Positions 35,276 to 46,505 of a stretch of 64,000 nt of DNA are shown in pieces; the first letter of the stretch is position 1, and each line of letters starts with the position of its first letter. Source of the stretch: Armigeres subalbatus (Eukaryota; Arthropoda; Insecta; Diptera; Culicidae); contig NW_026943443.1 of the NCBI RefSeq assembly GCF_024139115.2, positions 1 through 64,000 on the forward strand, given 5' to 3'. The notes beneath the pieces are model-generated. The model searched no databases, had not been told where the DNA came from, and was given only the letters and a program-made list of their open reading frames with translations. The translations under genes and the position numbers were made by a program.

Positions 35276-36723
35276 CTACCTCCACTGTGATTTACCAGAC
35301 ATCGCCTGTTTATACGCTGGACATTTCTGACCGCCAGTAACGTGGTCTCTACATCCATCATTCCTACAGATTAGGCATTTTGGTGGCTTTTTGCAGCTTT
35401 GCGCTTTGTGGCCATCCTCTCCACACCTTCTACAAAGTTTCGATCTATCTGGACCTTTGCAATTTCGTGCCAGATGGCCAAATTCTTGGCACCTGAAGCA
35501 CACCTCTGGTTGCTGAGAGAGGCTCAGCGAGCACACCGACCAACCGACTTTAACTTTACCGATTTTCAATGCTTTTTCGGCAGCATCTACCGGAAGCTTT
35601 ATTCCTGCGACCTGTGTACCGGATGGCCCCCTTCTTAGTCGGATTGTCATTTCGACGTCTCCCAGATTAAATTGCTCCTTCATTGCGGCAATTACATCGT
35701 CTGCCGTTGTAATTTCATCCAGATCCACGCATTGGAGGTTCACTTCAGGCGCCATAGCTCTCACTTGCGCTTTATCTCCCACTACCCTCTCTGTTAGCTC
35801 CTTATATGACGAGCTCTTGTTCTTCGAGTCTTTTTTCAACTCGAAGATCGTGTCACCCGCCCGTGTGCGCCTGATTTTTTGTACGTCAGAACTGAAGTAC
35901 TTCAGTACTGAAGCTGTCCTAATGGTCTGCAGGACCTCCACATATCCTTTTTCGCTAGTCTTCACTAGAAGCGCCTCGTCTTTCTTTTTCACGCTCACTT
36001 TTGCTGACATTTTGTCTTTCGCTCGCATTGATCCGATTCTTTTTCGTCTTCTTTTGCCAGGGTGTCCACCTGCCACGGTGTCCTTCTGTTGCCATCGTCG
36101 GTCTCTTCCGGCTCTGCGACAGCCATGCGTTTGAGTAGACCGTCTCTTTGTTTTTTGGAGCCTCCTGGTCTTTCGTCTCCGGGCGAGGACCTATGCCTCT
36201 TAGGCAAGGATGCCGGTGTGTTTTCCGGTTGCACTGTCTTCTCTTTTCTGCTCTTGTTGGGCTCTTCCGGAATCATCCCAGGTGTTTCCTTTTGCAGCGC
36301 TGCTGATGCAAGGGTGTGTTTTGCATCAGTCAATTCTCTCTCAGCTTTTTCTGCTCTCTGCGTTAGGTTGTGCCACTCCGTCATGGCCGACCCAAGAGCC
36401 CTCCGGATCTTTAACACCAGCTCCTTGATGTTCTTATGCACATTATGCTTCTTGTCGACGAACTCGTGGAGCTCTTCTGCCCATTTATTTTTCCGCTTGT
36501 CTCTTCAGCTGTTGTTAGGGCACCTTCCAGCCATTGTTCGTGGGCAGCTGCTGCTCATTATTATCACCTTGTTTGCTTACTTGCGTTAGCCTTCGCGGTA
36601 TAACAACTGCCTGGCGCTGTTCTTCCGCCTTTTGGTCTGCTGAGGCGGAGACCTCGTCAAACCACTTGTGACGAACGGATTAGACACACTTGCTCCTTCG
36701 TTGAGTTCTAAATTGTTCTCCAT
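35276..36723 (-). pseudogene. R1-clade ORF1 (gag-like, three zinc knuckles), frameshifted
   Basis: Minus strand. A likely ATG is at 36723 ('MENNLELNEG'). The first segment breaks near 36590 and the frame changes again near 36060. The middle (36441-35995) is charged and Lys/Glu-rich. The last segment (to the stop at 35276) contains a gag-like domain and three CCHC knuckles at about 35510-35300: CFRCQEFGHLARNC, CRRCGEDGHKAQSC and CLICRNDGC...C. In R1/Jockey groups this protein binds element RNA. Stop and ORF2 start are adjacent, as usual in this clade. Confidence 0.8.
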
Positions 36724-37420
36724 GTTGAAAGGGTCCCCCTCCGGATCGTTATCTCTGCCCGTTGTAGATAGTCGCCTATAATGATCCCATGGGTACCTAT
36801 GCAAGCAGTGAGGTCCATGCAAGGGTTGACACAGGTGCTTTATGGCACCGTGTTCAGAGCCGGATCGACGTAGATCAGGAATGTTACATCTGAACCTACT
36901 ACCCCCCATGATTGGTGGCGGGTTTTGAGCGTTTCCGGAGGCCTGCCAGGTTGTTTATCGGGACGGAGGCAGTCGCATCATTAGCCTGCTCGCCGTTTCA
37001 AGGAGGTGTCACCCTTCCTTACTCGGGGAACAGAATAGCACGACCGTCAGCTCATTGTCGTTTTAACCAAACCATAAACCGTTACTCATCCAATGTCGTT
37101 CGCCATTGCCAGTATGCCGTAATCAGAATCTCACTGACATCGATCCTGATGTGCCGATGGGCACTCCTGCTTGTGTTGGGCTGAAGTGCTTTGGAAGCGG
37201 CACGGGTCGCTTGTACAGAGCTGCTTATAGACTTGTGGTTTTTTGTAGAGATTCAACAGAGCCCACTGTTGAACCTCCGCCACGTCCCCTAGGCAGATTC
37301 CGCTTGGGCTGACTGGGAACCAGTAAACTGGTTCCAGGGCCCGGTCATCTCCCGAAGGAAACGCCGACTGGTGGTTTTCCATTGGCGCCCAGGAACAAGT
37401 CCCGAGCTCCCACCTCGTGA

Positions 37421-37490
37421 TGTCTGTGTTTGCCTGTGTGTGTATGTGTGTGTGTATGTGTGTGTGTATGTGTGTGTGTAAGTGTGTGCG
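37421..37490. repeat. TG-rich microsatellite
   Basis: TGTGTGTGTATG-type repeat, probably part of the repeat that R1 entered. The R1 target duplication GTGATGTCT abuts it. Confidence 0.8.
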
Positions 37491-37499
37491 CTAAATAAT

Positions 37500-38105
37500 C
37501 TCACTCATTTTTCAGGCACTTACTCTTAGCTGATTTACTCGCAACAAGTTTTATTCGACGTAGAATCTTGTCCAATTGTTTCGTATTAAAAATTGACTCA
37601 ATCGGACTATGGGCTTCGGAATTATGGCCAAAATATATTTTTTTATAAGAAAAATTCTCACTCACTTTTTGGCACTTACTCTTAGCTGATTTACTCGCAA
37701 CAAGTTTTATTCGACGTAGAATCTTGTCCAATTGTTTCGTATTAAAAATTGACTCAATCGGACTATGGGCTTCGGAATTATGGCCAAAATATATTTTTTA
37801 TAAGAAAAATTCTCACTCACTTTTTGGCACTTATTCTTAGCTGATTTACTCGCAACAAGTTGCATTCGTCGTAGAATCTTGTCCCATTATTATCCGTATT
37901 GAAAATTGGCGGAATCGGACTATGGGATTCGGAGTAATGGTCAAAATACATTTTTCAAAAATGTACCCTCAGCCGATTTGCTCTCAGGAAGTTGCATTCG
38001 ATGCAGAATCCGGTCCCATTGTTTCCTGTTGAAAATTGGCCGGATCGGACTATAGGATCAGAAGTTATGGTCAAAATACTTTTTTTCACCAAAAGTGCGT
38101 AGAAA
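37500..38105. repeat. Tandem repeat, about 155-bp unit
   Basis: Four successive units start near 37521, 37677, 37832 and 37964 (spacing 156, 155 and 132). Each carries a TTAGCTGATTTACTCGCAAC-like core, a CGTAGAATCTTGTCC-like block and 'CAATCGGACTATGGG'. The first two are nearly identical and the last is diverged and shortened. The minus ORF at 37501-37731 is a translation of the units. Confidence 0.85.
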
Positions 38106-38199
38106 TTACTCACTCGAAAGAAACGAGAAAGGCACCATCAGCGCTAGGTGGATTAATCTGGGTTTTGATATATATATCTATATGAAAAGATTCTAGGAT

Positions 38200-40300
38200 A
38201 AAATCATGGATTTTAAGTTTGTTAGGTTTTTTATATTTTAGATTTTTAGATTTTTAGATTTCAGATTTTTAGATTTTTAGATTCTTGGATATTTGGATAT
38301 TTAGATTTTTAGATTTTCAGATTTTCAGATTATTGGATTTTAAGATTTTTATATTTCAAGATTCTTAAATTTTTAGATTTTTTGTTTATGAATTCTTAGA
38401 TTTTCAGACTTTTTAATTTTAAATTTTTAATTTTTTTAATTTGTAGATTTTTAGATTTCTAGATTTTTAGACTTCTAGATTTTTAGATTTTTAGATTTTT
38501 GGATTCTTATTTAAATTTTGAGACTCCTAGATTTTTAAATTTTTAAACCTTTAAATTTTAAAACTTTCAAATTTTGAAGATTTTTAGATTAATAGATGTT
38601 TAGTTTTTTAGATTTTTAATATTTTGATTTTTCAGATTATAGATTTTAAGATTTTTAATCTTCAAAATTTTTTAAATTTTTAAATTTTTAGATATCTAGA
38701 TTTTTAAATTTTTGGATTTATAGATTTTTAGAATTTTAGATTTTTAGAGTTTTAGATTTTTAGATTTTTGGTTTCTTAGACATTGAGATTTTTAGATTTT
38801 TGAAATTTTGGATTTATAAGTTTTTAAATATTTAGATTCTTGGATTTTTAAATTTTTAAATTTTGAAGATTTTTTGGTTTTTTAGATTTTTTGATTTCCA
38901 GATTTTTGGATTTTGAGATTTTTAGATTTTTAGATTTTTAGATTTTCAGATTTTTAGATTCTCAGATTCTTGGGTTTTTAGATTTTAGGATTTTCAGAGT
39001 TTTAGATTTCTGGATTTTTGGAGTTTGAAAATTTTTTAAATATTAAGATTTTTAGAGTTTTGGATTTTTAGAGTTTTACATTTTTAGATTTTGAAATTTT
39101 TAGATTTTTAAATTTGAAGATATTTAGATTTTTAGATTTTTGGATTCTTGGATTTTTAGATTTTTAGATCTTAAGGTTTTAATATTTATAAATTTTTAGA
39201 TTTTAAGATTTTTAAATTTAGAAATTTTAGGATTTTTAGATTTTTAGATTTTTATACTCTGAGATTTTAAAAATTTTAGATTTCCAATTTCTTAGATTTT
39301 AGAAGATAGAAGTATAAAAATCTAAAAATTAAAAAACCTAAATATCTAAAAGTCTAAAATTTTGAAAGTTTAAGAATCTAAAAATCTTTGAATCTATAAA
39401 TCAGAATATTTAAAATTTTTAAATTATACAATCTAATAATTTTAAGGTTTTAAAGTCTAAAAATTTAAAAATCTAAAATCCTCAAATTTTGAAATCTAAA
39501 CATCCAGAAATCTAAAAATCTTTTAAATTTGGAAATTTAAAAATTTTAAACTTTTAAATTAAAAAATTTAAAAATCTGAAGATCTAGAAGTTTAGAAATC
39601 CGAGAGTCTGAAAATCTAGAATGTCTAAAATCTAGGAATATATATAACTATTAAATAAAAATCTGAAAATTCAAAAATCTATAATTCTTGAAATCCTAAA
39701 ATCCAAAAATCTGAAAACCTAAAAATCTAAAAATCAAAAATCTAAACATTTTTAAATCTAGAAATCTATAAATTTATAAACCAAAAAATGAAGAAAATCT
39801 AAGAAATTAAAAACCTAAAAATCTAAAATTCTCAAAATCTTAAAATATAAAAATCTAAAAACCTAAAAATCTAAATATCCTAAAATATATATATTTATAA
39901 ATTAAATCTTAGGAATTAAAAATCTAAAAATCTAAAAATATGAAAATCCAAAAATCTAAAAATTTTGATATCAAATCTAATAATCTAAAATTTAAAAAAA
40001 AATCTAAAAATCTAAAATTTTCAAAATTTAGATATATTAAATATATATATATATAAATCTAAATCTAAATATTTAAAAATCTATAATTCTTAAAATCTTA
40101 CAATGCAAAAATCTAAAAACGTAAAAATCTGAAAATCAAAAATCTAAAAATTCTAAAATTTAATAATTTATAAACCAAAAAAATTTTAAAATCTAAGAAA
40201 TTAAAAACTAAAAAAATTTAAAATTTTAAAATCTTAAAATATAAAAATCTTAAAACTTAAAAATACAAAAATTTTAAAATCTAGAAATATATATATAATT
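38200..40300. repeat. AT satellite AGATTTTT with strand switch at about 39305
   Basis: 38200-39305 is an array of AGATTTTT on the plus strand; 39306-40300 is the complement AAAAATCT. The two halves form a loose palindrome of about 1 kb per arm, repeating the inverted architecture of the minisatellite in copies 1 and 2. The second arm is interrupted by the RTE copy at 40301 and resumes after 42968. Confidence 0.85.
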
Positions 40301-42951
40301 AAGGCCGTTTCTTCAACTATAGCATCATCAACGTGCACTGCCCACACGAAGGGAGACCCGACGACGAGAAAGAAGCGTTCTACGCACAGCTGGAGCAGAC
40401 ATACGATGGATGCCCACTGCGGGACGTTAAAATCGTCATCGGTGACATGAACGCACAGGTAGGAAGGGAGGAAATGTATAGACCGGTCATCGGACCGGAT
40501 AGTCTGCACACCGTATCGAATGACAACGGCCAACGATGCATAAACTTCGCAGCCTCCGCGGAATGGTAGTCCGAAGCACCTTCTTTCCCCGCAAAAATAT
40601 CCACAAGGCCACATGGAGATCACCTAACCAAGAAACGGAAAACCAAATCGACCACGTTCTAATCGACGGTAAATTCTTCTCTGACATCACGAACGTCCGC
40701 ACTTACCGCAGTGCGAATATTGAATCCGACCACTACCTCGTTGCAGTATGCCTGCGCTCAAAACTCTCGACGGTGTACAACACGCGTCGAAGTCGGACGC
40801 CGCGGCTTAACATTGGGCGGCTACAAGATGGTAGACTAGCCCAAGAATACGCGCAGCAGCTGGAAGTGGCACTTCCAACGGAAGAGCAGCTAGGCGCAGC
40901 GTCTCTTGAAGATGGCTGGAGAGATATTCGATCCGCCATTGGTAGCACCGCAACCGCTGCACTTGGCACGGTGCCCCCGGATCAGAGAAACGACTGGTAT
41001 GACGGCGAATGTGAGCAGTTAGTGGAAGAGAAGAATGCAGCATGGGCGAGATTGCTGCAACACCGCACGGGGGCGAACGAGGCACGATATAAACAGGCGC
41101 GGAACAGACAAAACTCGATTTTCCGGAGGAAAAAGCGCCAGCAGGAAGATCGAGACCGTGAAGAAACGGAGCAACTGTACCGCGCTAATAACACACGAAA
41201 GTTCTATGAGAAGTTAAACCGTTCACGTAAGGGCCACGTGCCACAGCCTGATATGTGTAAGGACATAAACGGGAACCTTCTTACAAACGAGCGTGAGGTG
41301 ATCCAAAGGTGGCGGCAGCAATACGAAGAACACCTGAATGGCGATGTGGCAGACGAAGATGGCGGTATGGTGATGGACCTGGGAGAACGCGCGCAGGACA
41401 TAATTCTACCGGCTCCAGATCTCCAGGAAATCCAGGAGGAGATTGGCCGGCTGAAGAACAACAAAGCCCCTGGGGTTGACCAACTACCAGGAGAGCTATT
41501 TAAACACGGTGGTGAGGCACTGGCTAGAGCGCTGCACTGGGTCATTACCAAGATTTGGGAGGAGGAAGTTTTGCCGCAGGAGTGGATGGAAGGTGTCGTG
41601 TGTCCCATCTACAAAAAGGGCGATAAGCTGGATTGTAGCAACTACCGCGCAATCACATTTGCTGAACGCCGCCTACAAGGTACTCTCCCAAATTTTATGC
41701 CGTCGACTAGCACCAATTGCAAGGCAGTTCGTGGGGCAGTAGTAGGCGGGTTTTATGGGCGAACGCTCCACCACGGACCAGGTGTTCGCCATTCGCCAAG
41801 TACTGCAGAAATGCCGCGAATACAACGTGCCCACACATCATCTATTCATCGACTTCAAAGCCGCATATGATACAATCGATCAGGACCAGCTATGGCAGCT
41901 AATGCACGAACACGGTTTTCCGGATAAACTGACACGGTTGATCAAAGCGACGATGGATCGGGTGATGTGCGTAGTTCGAGTTTCAGGGGCATTCTCGAGT
42001 CCCTTCGAAACCCGCAGAGGGTTACGGCAAGGTGATGGTCTTTCGTGTTTGCTATTCAACATCGCTTTGGAAGGGGTAATACGAAGAGCAGGGATTAACA
42101 CGAGTGGTACAATTTTCAATAAGTCCGTCCAGCTATTTGGTTTCGCCGACGACATAGATATTATGGCACGTAACTTTGAGAAGATGGAGGAAGCCTACAT
42201 CAGACTGAAGAGGGAAGCTAAGCGGATCGGACTAGTCATCAACACGTCGAAGACGAAGTACATGATAGGAAGAGGTTCAAGAGAAGACAATGTGAGCCAC
42301 CCACCGCGAGTTTGCATCGGTGGTGACGAAATCGAGGTGGTAGAAGAATTTGTGTACTTGGGCTCACTGGTGACTGCCGAAAATGACACCAGCAGAGAAA
42401 TTCGGAGACGCATAGTGGCTGGAAATCGTACGTACTTTGGACTCCGCAAGACGCTCCGATCGAATAGAGTTCGCCGCCGTACCAAACTGACAATCTACAA
42501 AACGCTAATTAGACCGGTAGTCCTCTACGGACACGAGACCTGGACGATGCTCGTGGAGGACCAACGCGCACTTGGAGTTTTCGAAAGGAAAGTGCTGCGT
42601 ACCATCTATGGTGGGGTGCAGATGGCGGACGGTACGTGGAGGAGGCGAATGAACCACGAATTGCATCAGCTGTTGGGAGAACCATCCATCGTTCACACCG
42701 CGAAAATCGGACGACTGCGATGGGCCGGGCACGTAGCCAGAATGTCGGACAGTAACCCGGTGAAAATGGTTCTCGACAACGATCCGACGGGCACAAGAAG
42801 GCGAGGTGCGCAGCGGGCAAGGTGGATCGATCAGGTGGAAGATGACTTGCGGACCCTCCGTAGACTGCGTGGTTGGCGACGTGTAGCCATGGACCGAGCC
42901 GAATGGAGAAGACTCTTATATACCGCACAGGCCACTTCGGCCTTAGTCTGA
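40301..42951 (+). pseudogene. RTE endonuclease-RT ORF, one clear frameshift
   Basis: In order: the end of the APE endonuclease (IVIGDMNAQVG near 40440; 'IDHVLIDGKFFSDI' near 40650, normally followed by the SDHYLVAV motif near 40720, which is present); a basic linker (RRKKRQQ near 41125); RT motifs NNKAPGVDQLPGEL (41457) and 'CSNYRAIT'. A single extra T near 41659 shifts the frame and scrambles the next block until about 41755. Then FIDFKAAYDTID, GLRQGDGLSCLLFNIALEG, the catalytic FADDIDIM (42142) and the C-terminal 'LRWAGHVARM' and 'RWIDQVEDDLRTLRRL' blocks follow to a TGA at 42951. A second break near 40560 separates the endonuclease halves. RTE ORFs encode the target-nicking and copying enzyme. 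Confidence 0.85.
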
Positions 42952-42961
42952 TTAAATAAAT

Positions 42962-42968
<7 letters not shown>
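40301..42968 (+). mobile_element. RTE-clade retrotransposon, 5'-truncated (copy d)
   Basis: Plus-strand copy, 2.67 kb, starting inside the endonuclease (about 50 codons later in the coding region than the copy at 46506-49275) and ending in a short ATTAAATAAATAATAATA tail that merges with an (AT)n run. It lies in the AAAAATCT satellite arm, so target duplications cannot be read. It is nearly identical to the opposite-strand copy at 46506-49275. Confidence 0.9.
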
Positions 42969-43007
<39 letters not shown>

Positions 43008-44130
43008 TTTTAAATTAAATATAAGAAATCAAAAATCTAAAAATTTAAATATTTAAAAATTTTAAAATAAAAAAAACTAAAATCTAAAAAACTAAAAATC
43101 CAAAAATTTTAAAATCTTAAAATCTGAAAATCCAAAAATCTAAAAATCCAAAATCTTAAAATCTAAACATTTAAAAATTCGAATATCTTAAAATCTAATC
43201 ATTTAAAAATCCTTAAATCTTAAAATTTAAAAATTTAAAAATCAAAATATCTTTAATTTTAGGATTCTTTAATTCTTAAAATATTAAAATCCAAACATCT
43301 AAAAACCTGAAATCTAAAAATCAAAAAATCTGTAAATTCTTAAATGTAGAAATCTATAAGTTTATAAACCAAAAAAATTAAAAATCTAATAATTTTAAAA
43401 TCTTAAAACCAAAAAAATCTTAGTTTCTAAAAATTTTCAAATATAAAAATATAAAACCGTTAAATTCAAAAAATCCAGAAATTTAAGAATCTAGAGATAT
43501 ATATACTTATAAATTAAATATAAGAAATAAAAATCTAAAAAATAAAAAATCCAAAATTATTAATATCTAAAATCTGAAAATTGTGAAATATAAAAATCTA
43601 AACATCTAAAAATTTAAAAATCTTAGGATCCTAAAATCTAAAAATCTTGGAACTTAAAATCTGAAAATCTTAAAATTTAAAAATCTAAAAATCTTAAAAT
43701 TTAAAAATCTAAAAATCTCAAAACTCGAAAATCTAAAAATTTAAAAATCCAGAAATCTTTGAATCTGAAGATCTAAATATGCAAAAATCTAAAAATCTGA
43801 AATTTAAAAAATCTAAAAATCTAACAACCCTAAAATCTGAAAATAGAAAAATCAAAAAATATAGAAATTTATAAACCTAAAAATCTAAAATCTAAAAAAA
43901 TCTGAAAACCTAAAATCCAAAAATCCAAAAATCTTAAAATCTTAATATCAAAAAGTCCAAAAAACTTAAAAATTGGGAAATCTAAAAAATCCAAATTTTA
44001 AATTTTAAGTTTTAAATTTGAAATTTGAAATTTTAAATTGAAATTTAAATTTTAAATTTGAAATTTGAAATTTTAAATTGAAATTTAAATTTTAAATTTT
44101 AAATTTTCAATTTTAAATTTTAAATTTTAA
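42969..44130. repeat. AT satellite AAAAATCT arm, continued, and AAATTTGA-type array
   Basis: 42969-43000 is (AT)n. 43010-43990 continues the AAAAATCT octamer arm. 43990-44130 is a different low-complexity block of AAATTTTAAATTTGAAATTTG type. No gene. Confidence 0.85.
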
Positions 44131-44240
44131 ATTCTTAATTCTAATTTTCTGATACATTGGTTTTCTTCGAATCCTTTCATGCAAACCTTCAATGCGAATC
44201 CTTCTTGCCTGCACCAGACGGAGTCTTCATTTTCCTTCCA

Positions 44241-44693
44241 TTATGTGGATTTAACATTCCTGGATGATCTTTGGCGGTTAAACTGATTCAGCACTTTGCA
44301 AAACATATGTTCTTCTATCCGGTGTCTCATCAACTGCTTCGCCTCCGTGATATGGGCAGTGTCCTGTCGATTCTGCAAATATACCCGTAACAAATTTTCA
44401 AGATTAGGTACGGCTGGGCTGACAATAAAATGAATTAGTGACATACCTGCGAATATAAATGTTTTGATTTTGCGATGATAAGTGGGCCACAAAAGAAAAC
44501 CGGTAACATCACGCATGCTCCTGTTCATTATATCTGTGGATGAAATGAGGATATTTTTTTCAATCAGCGGTCTTAATTGAGACACATATTTTACACTTCC
44601 GCCGCTGAGAATTAAATTTGCAAATAACTTACCTGCAGATCTGGTTTTCACTCTCCTATGAGAATTAATCGATGTGCACCTTAGTAAGGCCAC
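44241..44693 (-). CDS. ORF of unknown function in the right end of CACAGC copy 3
   Basis: 150-codon minus-strand frame with a mixed composition unlike the satellites (clusters of Arg, His, Leu; no signal peptide or clear membrane helix). I recognise no family. Its first codons overlap the end of the MITE at 44690-45007, so the true 5' end is uncertain. Splice-like CAG|GTAAGT (near 44632) and CAG|GTATGT (near 44449) motifs each have an acceptor-like TCTCAG or TGTCAG only 28 bp later, too short for an insect intron. It may be part of a decayed element-encoded or captured gene; the same flank in copy 2 shows better splice signals. Confidence 0.25.
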   Translation of the reverse strand: MALLRCTSINSHRRVKTRSAGKLFANLILSGGSVKYVSQLRPLIEKNILISSTDIMNRSMRDVTGFLLWPTYHRKIKTFIFAGMSLIHFIVSPAVPNLENLLRVYLQNRQDTAHITEAKQLMRHRIEEHMFCKVLNQFNRQRSSRNVKST

Positions 44694-45007
44694 AGATAAC
44701 AGATATTTAGGCTAGAACAAATTTTATTGAAAATCCTGTGTAAACTTTTGAATTGATATACGTTGGCCCACTACTGCCATCTACTCAACTGATTGCGGCA
44801 GTACATACGGACGCAGCTGATTAACAACCGTCGAACGCAGCCAATGCATTTGACAGCCGCATTCTGGCTGCGTTTTCGATAACAATGATACTTGCGCCAT
44901 CTCCCATCGATTGCCAAACGCGATCCCAATTTAAAATACATTTGAATTAACGGTTGCGGATGTTTACACACGTATCGGATGCCAGCCTCAATATCTGTTA
45001 TCTGTGG
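44690..45007. mobile_element. MITE with CCACAGATAACAG ends
   Basis: 318 bp. Inverted ends CCACAGATAACAGATATT on the left and the complement on the right, extended by a shared AGGCT. Flanked by TAAGG on both sides (44685-44689, 45008-45012), a 5-bp target duplication. Non-coding. It lies within the right-end region of CACAGC copy 3. Confidence 0.75.
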
Positions 45008-45430
45008 TAAGGCCCATGTCAGGATACCAACAGCAACTATGATAAGCAATTTACCAGTTAAATGATAAAAAATGCTTGACCACCACCGCGTCGTTTGGTG
45101 AAAACATAAAATAAAAACATGGCCGACTGTCAGCAGCTGCTGAGGCACGCTCGTCCCAAGTTTTTTAAGCAATATTACGTCGATTTCGGTAATATTACAT
45201 TTTATTATGAGCGTGCAGCATTTTGAATGTATTATCATCGGAGAATGTGATTAATTTTAGGTTTCGTTTACGTAGCCTGGTCATGATGTTTCTCGATTGA
45301 ATCTCATGGCGATCGACGTAATAATGCGTTGATTTGATGTGAAAGTACGTTTAATCATCAATTACATCAATTTTTTAGGTACGTTTCGAGAAGTTGCGTC
45401 GCAGCAAATTAATATTTTTTTTGCTGTGTA

Positions 45431-46494
45431 TAATATCGTCCTGAACCGTGGGTCCAACCATTAGAGCATTATTTAACGAGATGCCACTTGACGTTGGACA
45501 AGACGCGTCGAATACAACTCGCAATTTAGTGGTCGTGCTGTCAGGCTTGATGACGCAATGGTGCGGAATGAAATATTCCGGTAGGGTATCATTGACATCG
45601 TTCCCAAGTACTTCCTCCATATGTCCCAGCTGAAGGTACTCGTGAATAAAACCTGTGTATGTCCGCTTCAGCTCTGGATCAGCAGACAGCCGACGTTCGA
45701 GAGACAGGAAGCGCTTCATCGCGGTTGCCCTCGAATCGCCTAATTGTTGGATGAGGTAGTCCTTCTTGGGGAGCGTCACGACGAATCTTCCGGATGCATC
45801 TCGTACCGTTGTACGATCGAAGAACTTCTCGCATGCATATTCCTCCAACGAGAAAACACTATTCGATTTGCACGCTTCTAACTCCCAGAAGCGTGTCAGG
45901 AGTTCATCCAACTTCTCAGTGCACGCGTTCGCAACGTGCGGCCTTCGTATATCCGAATGATCCGGTAGATTTCCACAAATTATCCAACCGAGGGTGGTGT
46001 TATGCGCAACAGGTCCATTTTCTCCTAGCTTGATTTTCTCGTTGCGTAGCAGATCGAAGAATAGGCTTGCTCCGATGATCATGTCAACGTGGCTTGGCTC
46101 CGTGAAGTACGGATCTGCAAGAGCGATGTCTTCGGGAAGCTTCCACCCAGTTGAGTCTACCTTTCGGATCGGTAAATTTAGCGTAACGCGAGGGAGCACG
46201 TGGAATACCGCATCACCAGAGAAGGTTGAGACGCGAGATCGTACCCGTGCGAAAATAGACTGCTTGCATTGCTTTACAGCTTGGCCGATGCCGCTAATCG
46301 ATAGTGCTTCGCGTGAACGCTTGAATTTCAAACGCTGTGACGCATGCTCCGAAATGAAGCACAGCTGAGAGCCACTATCCAAAAGTGCCCTAGCTTGCGT
46401 AGTATTCCCAAATTGGTCTTCAAGAACCACGATCGCAGTTGCTAATAGAACCGACCGTGGAAGCTTGGATGCATTGACAGAAAGTACCACATTA
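45431..46494 (-). pseudogene. BEL aspartic protease and N-terminal RT
   Basis: Minus strand, open from the RTE insertion site to the CACAGC copy 3 site. The protease active site ALLDSGSQLCFIS lies near 46390, with the flap and 'MIIGASLFFDLL' region near 46080, typical of the DUF1758 protease of BEL/Pao. RT begins around 45690 ('FLSLERRLSADPELKRTYTGFIHEYLQLGHMEEV' region), with 'FIPHHCVIKP', 'LRVVFDASCPT' and 'LNNALMVGPTVQDD' before the break. The protease would process Gag-Pol in virus-like particles. This section has no frameshift but is cut at both ends by insertions. Confidence 0.9.
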
Positions 46495-46505
46495 GGAATG
46501 TCTGT

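Larger units (their letters stand above)
31800..37416 (-). mobile_element. R1-clade non-LTR retrotransposon
   Basis: 5.6 kb on the minus strand, flanked by the 9-bp direct repeat GTGATGTCT (31791-31799, 37417-37425). A poly(A) tail shows as a T-run at 31800-31813 on the plus strand. ORF1 has a gag-like domain with three zinc knuckles; ORF2 has an APE endonuclease, RT and C-terminal zinc finger without RNase H. This set defines the R1 group. The 5' end at 37416 appears complete. Insertion is in a TG microsatellite, not in 28S rDNA, so this is not a site-specific R1. Frameshifts in both ORFs make it inactive. Confidence 0.85.
31670..38159 (-). mobile_element. Repeat with GCCTTTCTCG/CGAGAAAGGC ends, split by R1
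   Basis: Bounded by GGGTTTT (31663-31669, 38160-38166), a likely target duplication. The left side begins TGCCTTTCTCGTATACAAAG; the right side ends in CGAGAAAGGCACCATCAGCG and GCTAGGTGGATTAAT. Without the R1 insertion (31800-37416) it is about 0.9 kb. It contains a TG-rich microsatellite (about 37421-37490) and about 155-bp tandem repeats (37500-38105). I believe this is a common culicine non-autonomous repeat but do not know its name. No coding capacity of its own. Confidence 0.65.
31296..45428. mobile_element. CACAGC element, copy 3 (14.1 kb)
   Basis: Flanked by TA (31294-31295, 45429-45430) and inserted in the BEL RT coding region. Terminal inverted repeats are CACAGCAAAAAAAAATTT at the left and the complement of AAATATTTTTTTTGCTGTG-type sequence at the right. 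The left-end region (to about 31660) matches copy 1. The right-end region (about 44140-45428) partly matches the left part of copy 2. Its centre holds an inverted AGATTTTT satellite instead of the 12-bp minisatellite, plus a 6.5-kb repeat with a nested R1 element, one RTE copy and a small MITE. No transposase recognised. Confidence 0.85.

Noticed and set aside
37500..38105. Regularly spaced repeats resembling a CRISPR array
   Set aside because: The whole unit of about 155 bp is repeated, with no unique spacers, in a eukaryotic repeat.
44430..44640. Two 28-bp intron-like segments (CAG|GTAAGT...TCTCAG and CAG|GTATGT...TGTCAG)
   Set aside because: 28 bp is below the working size of an insect spliceosomal intron, and the ORF is open through both; coincidence is likelier.
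44771..45238. 155-codon minus ORF in the right end of copy 3
   Set aside because: It runs into the MITE at 44690-45007, so much of it is MITE sequence; no conserved domain.
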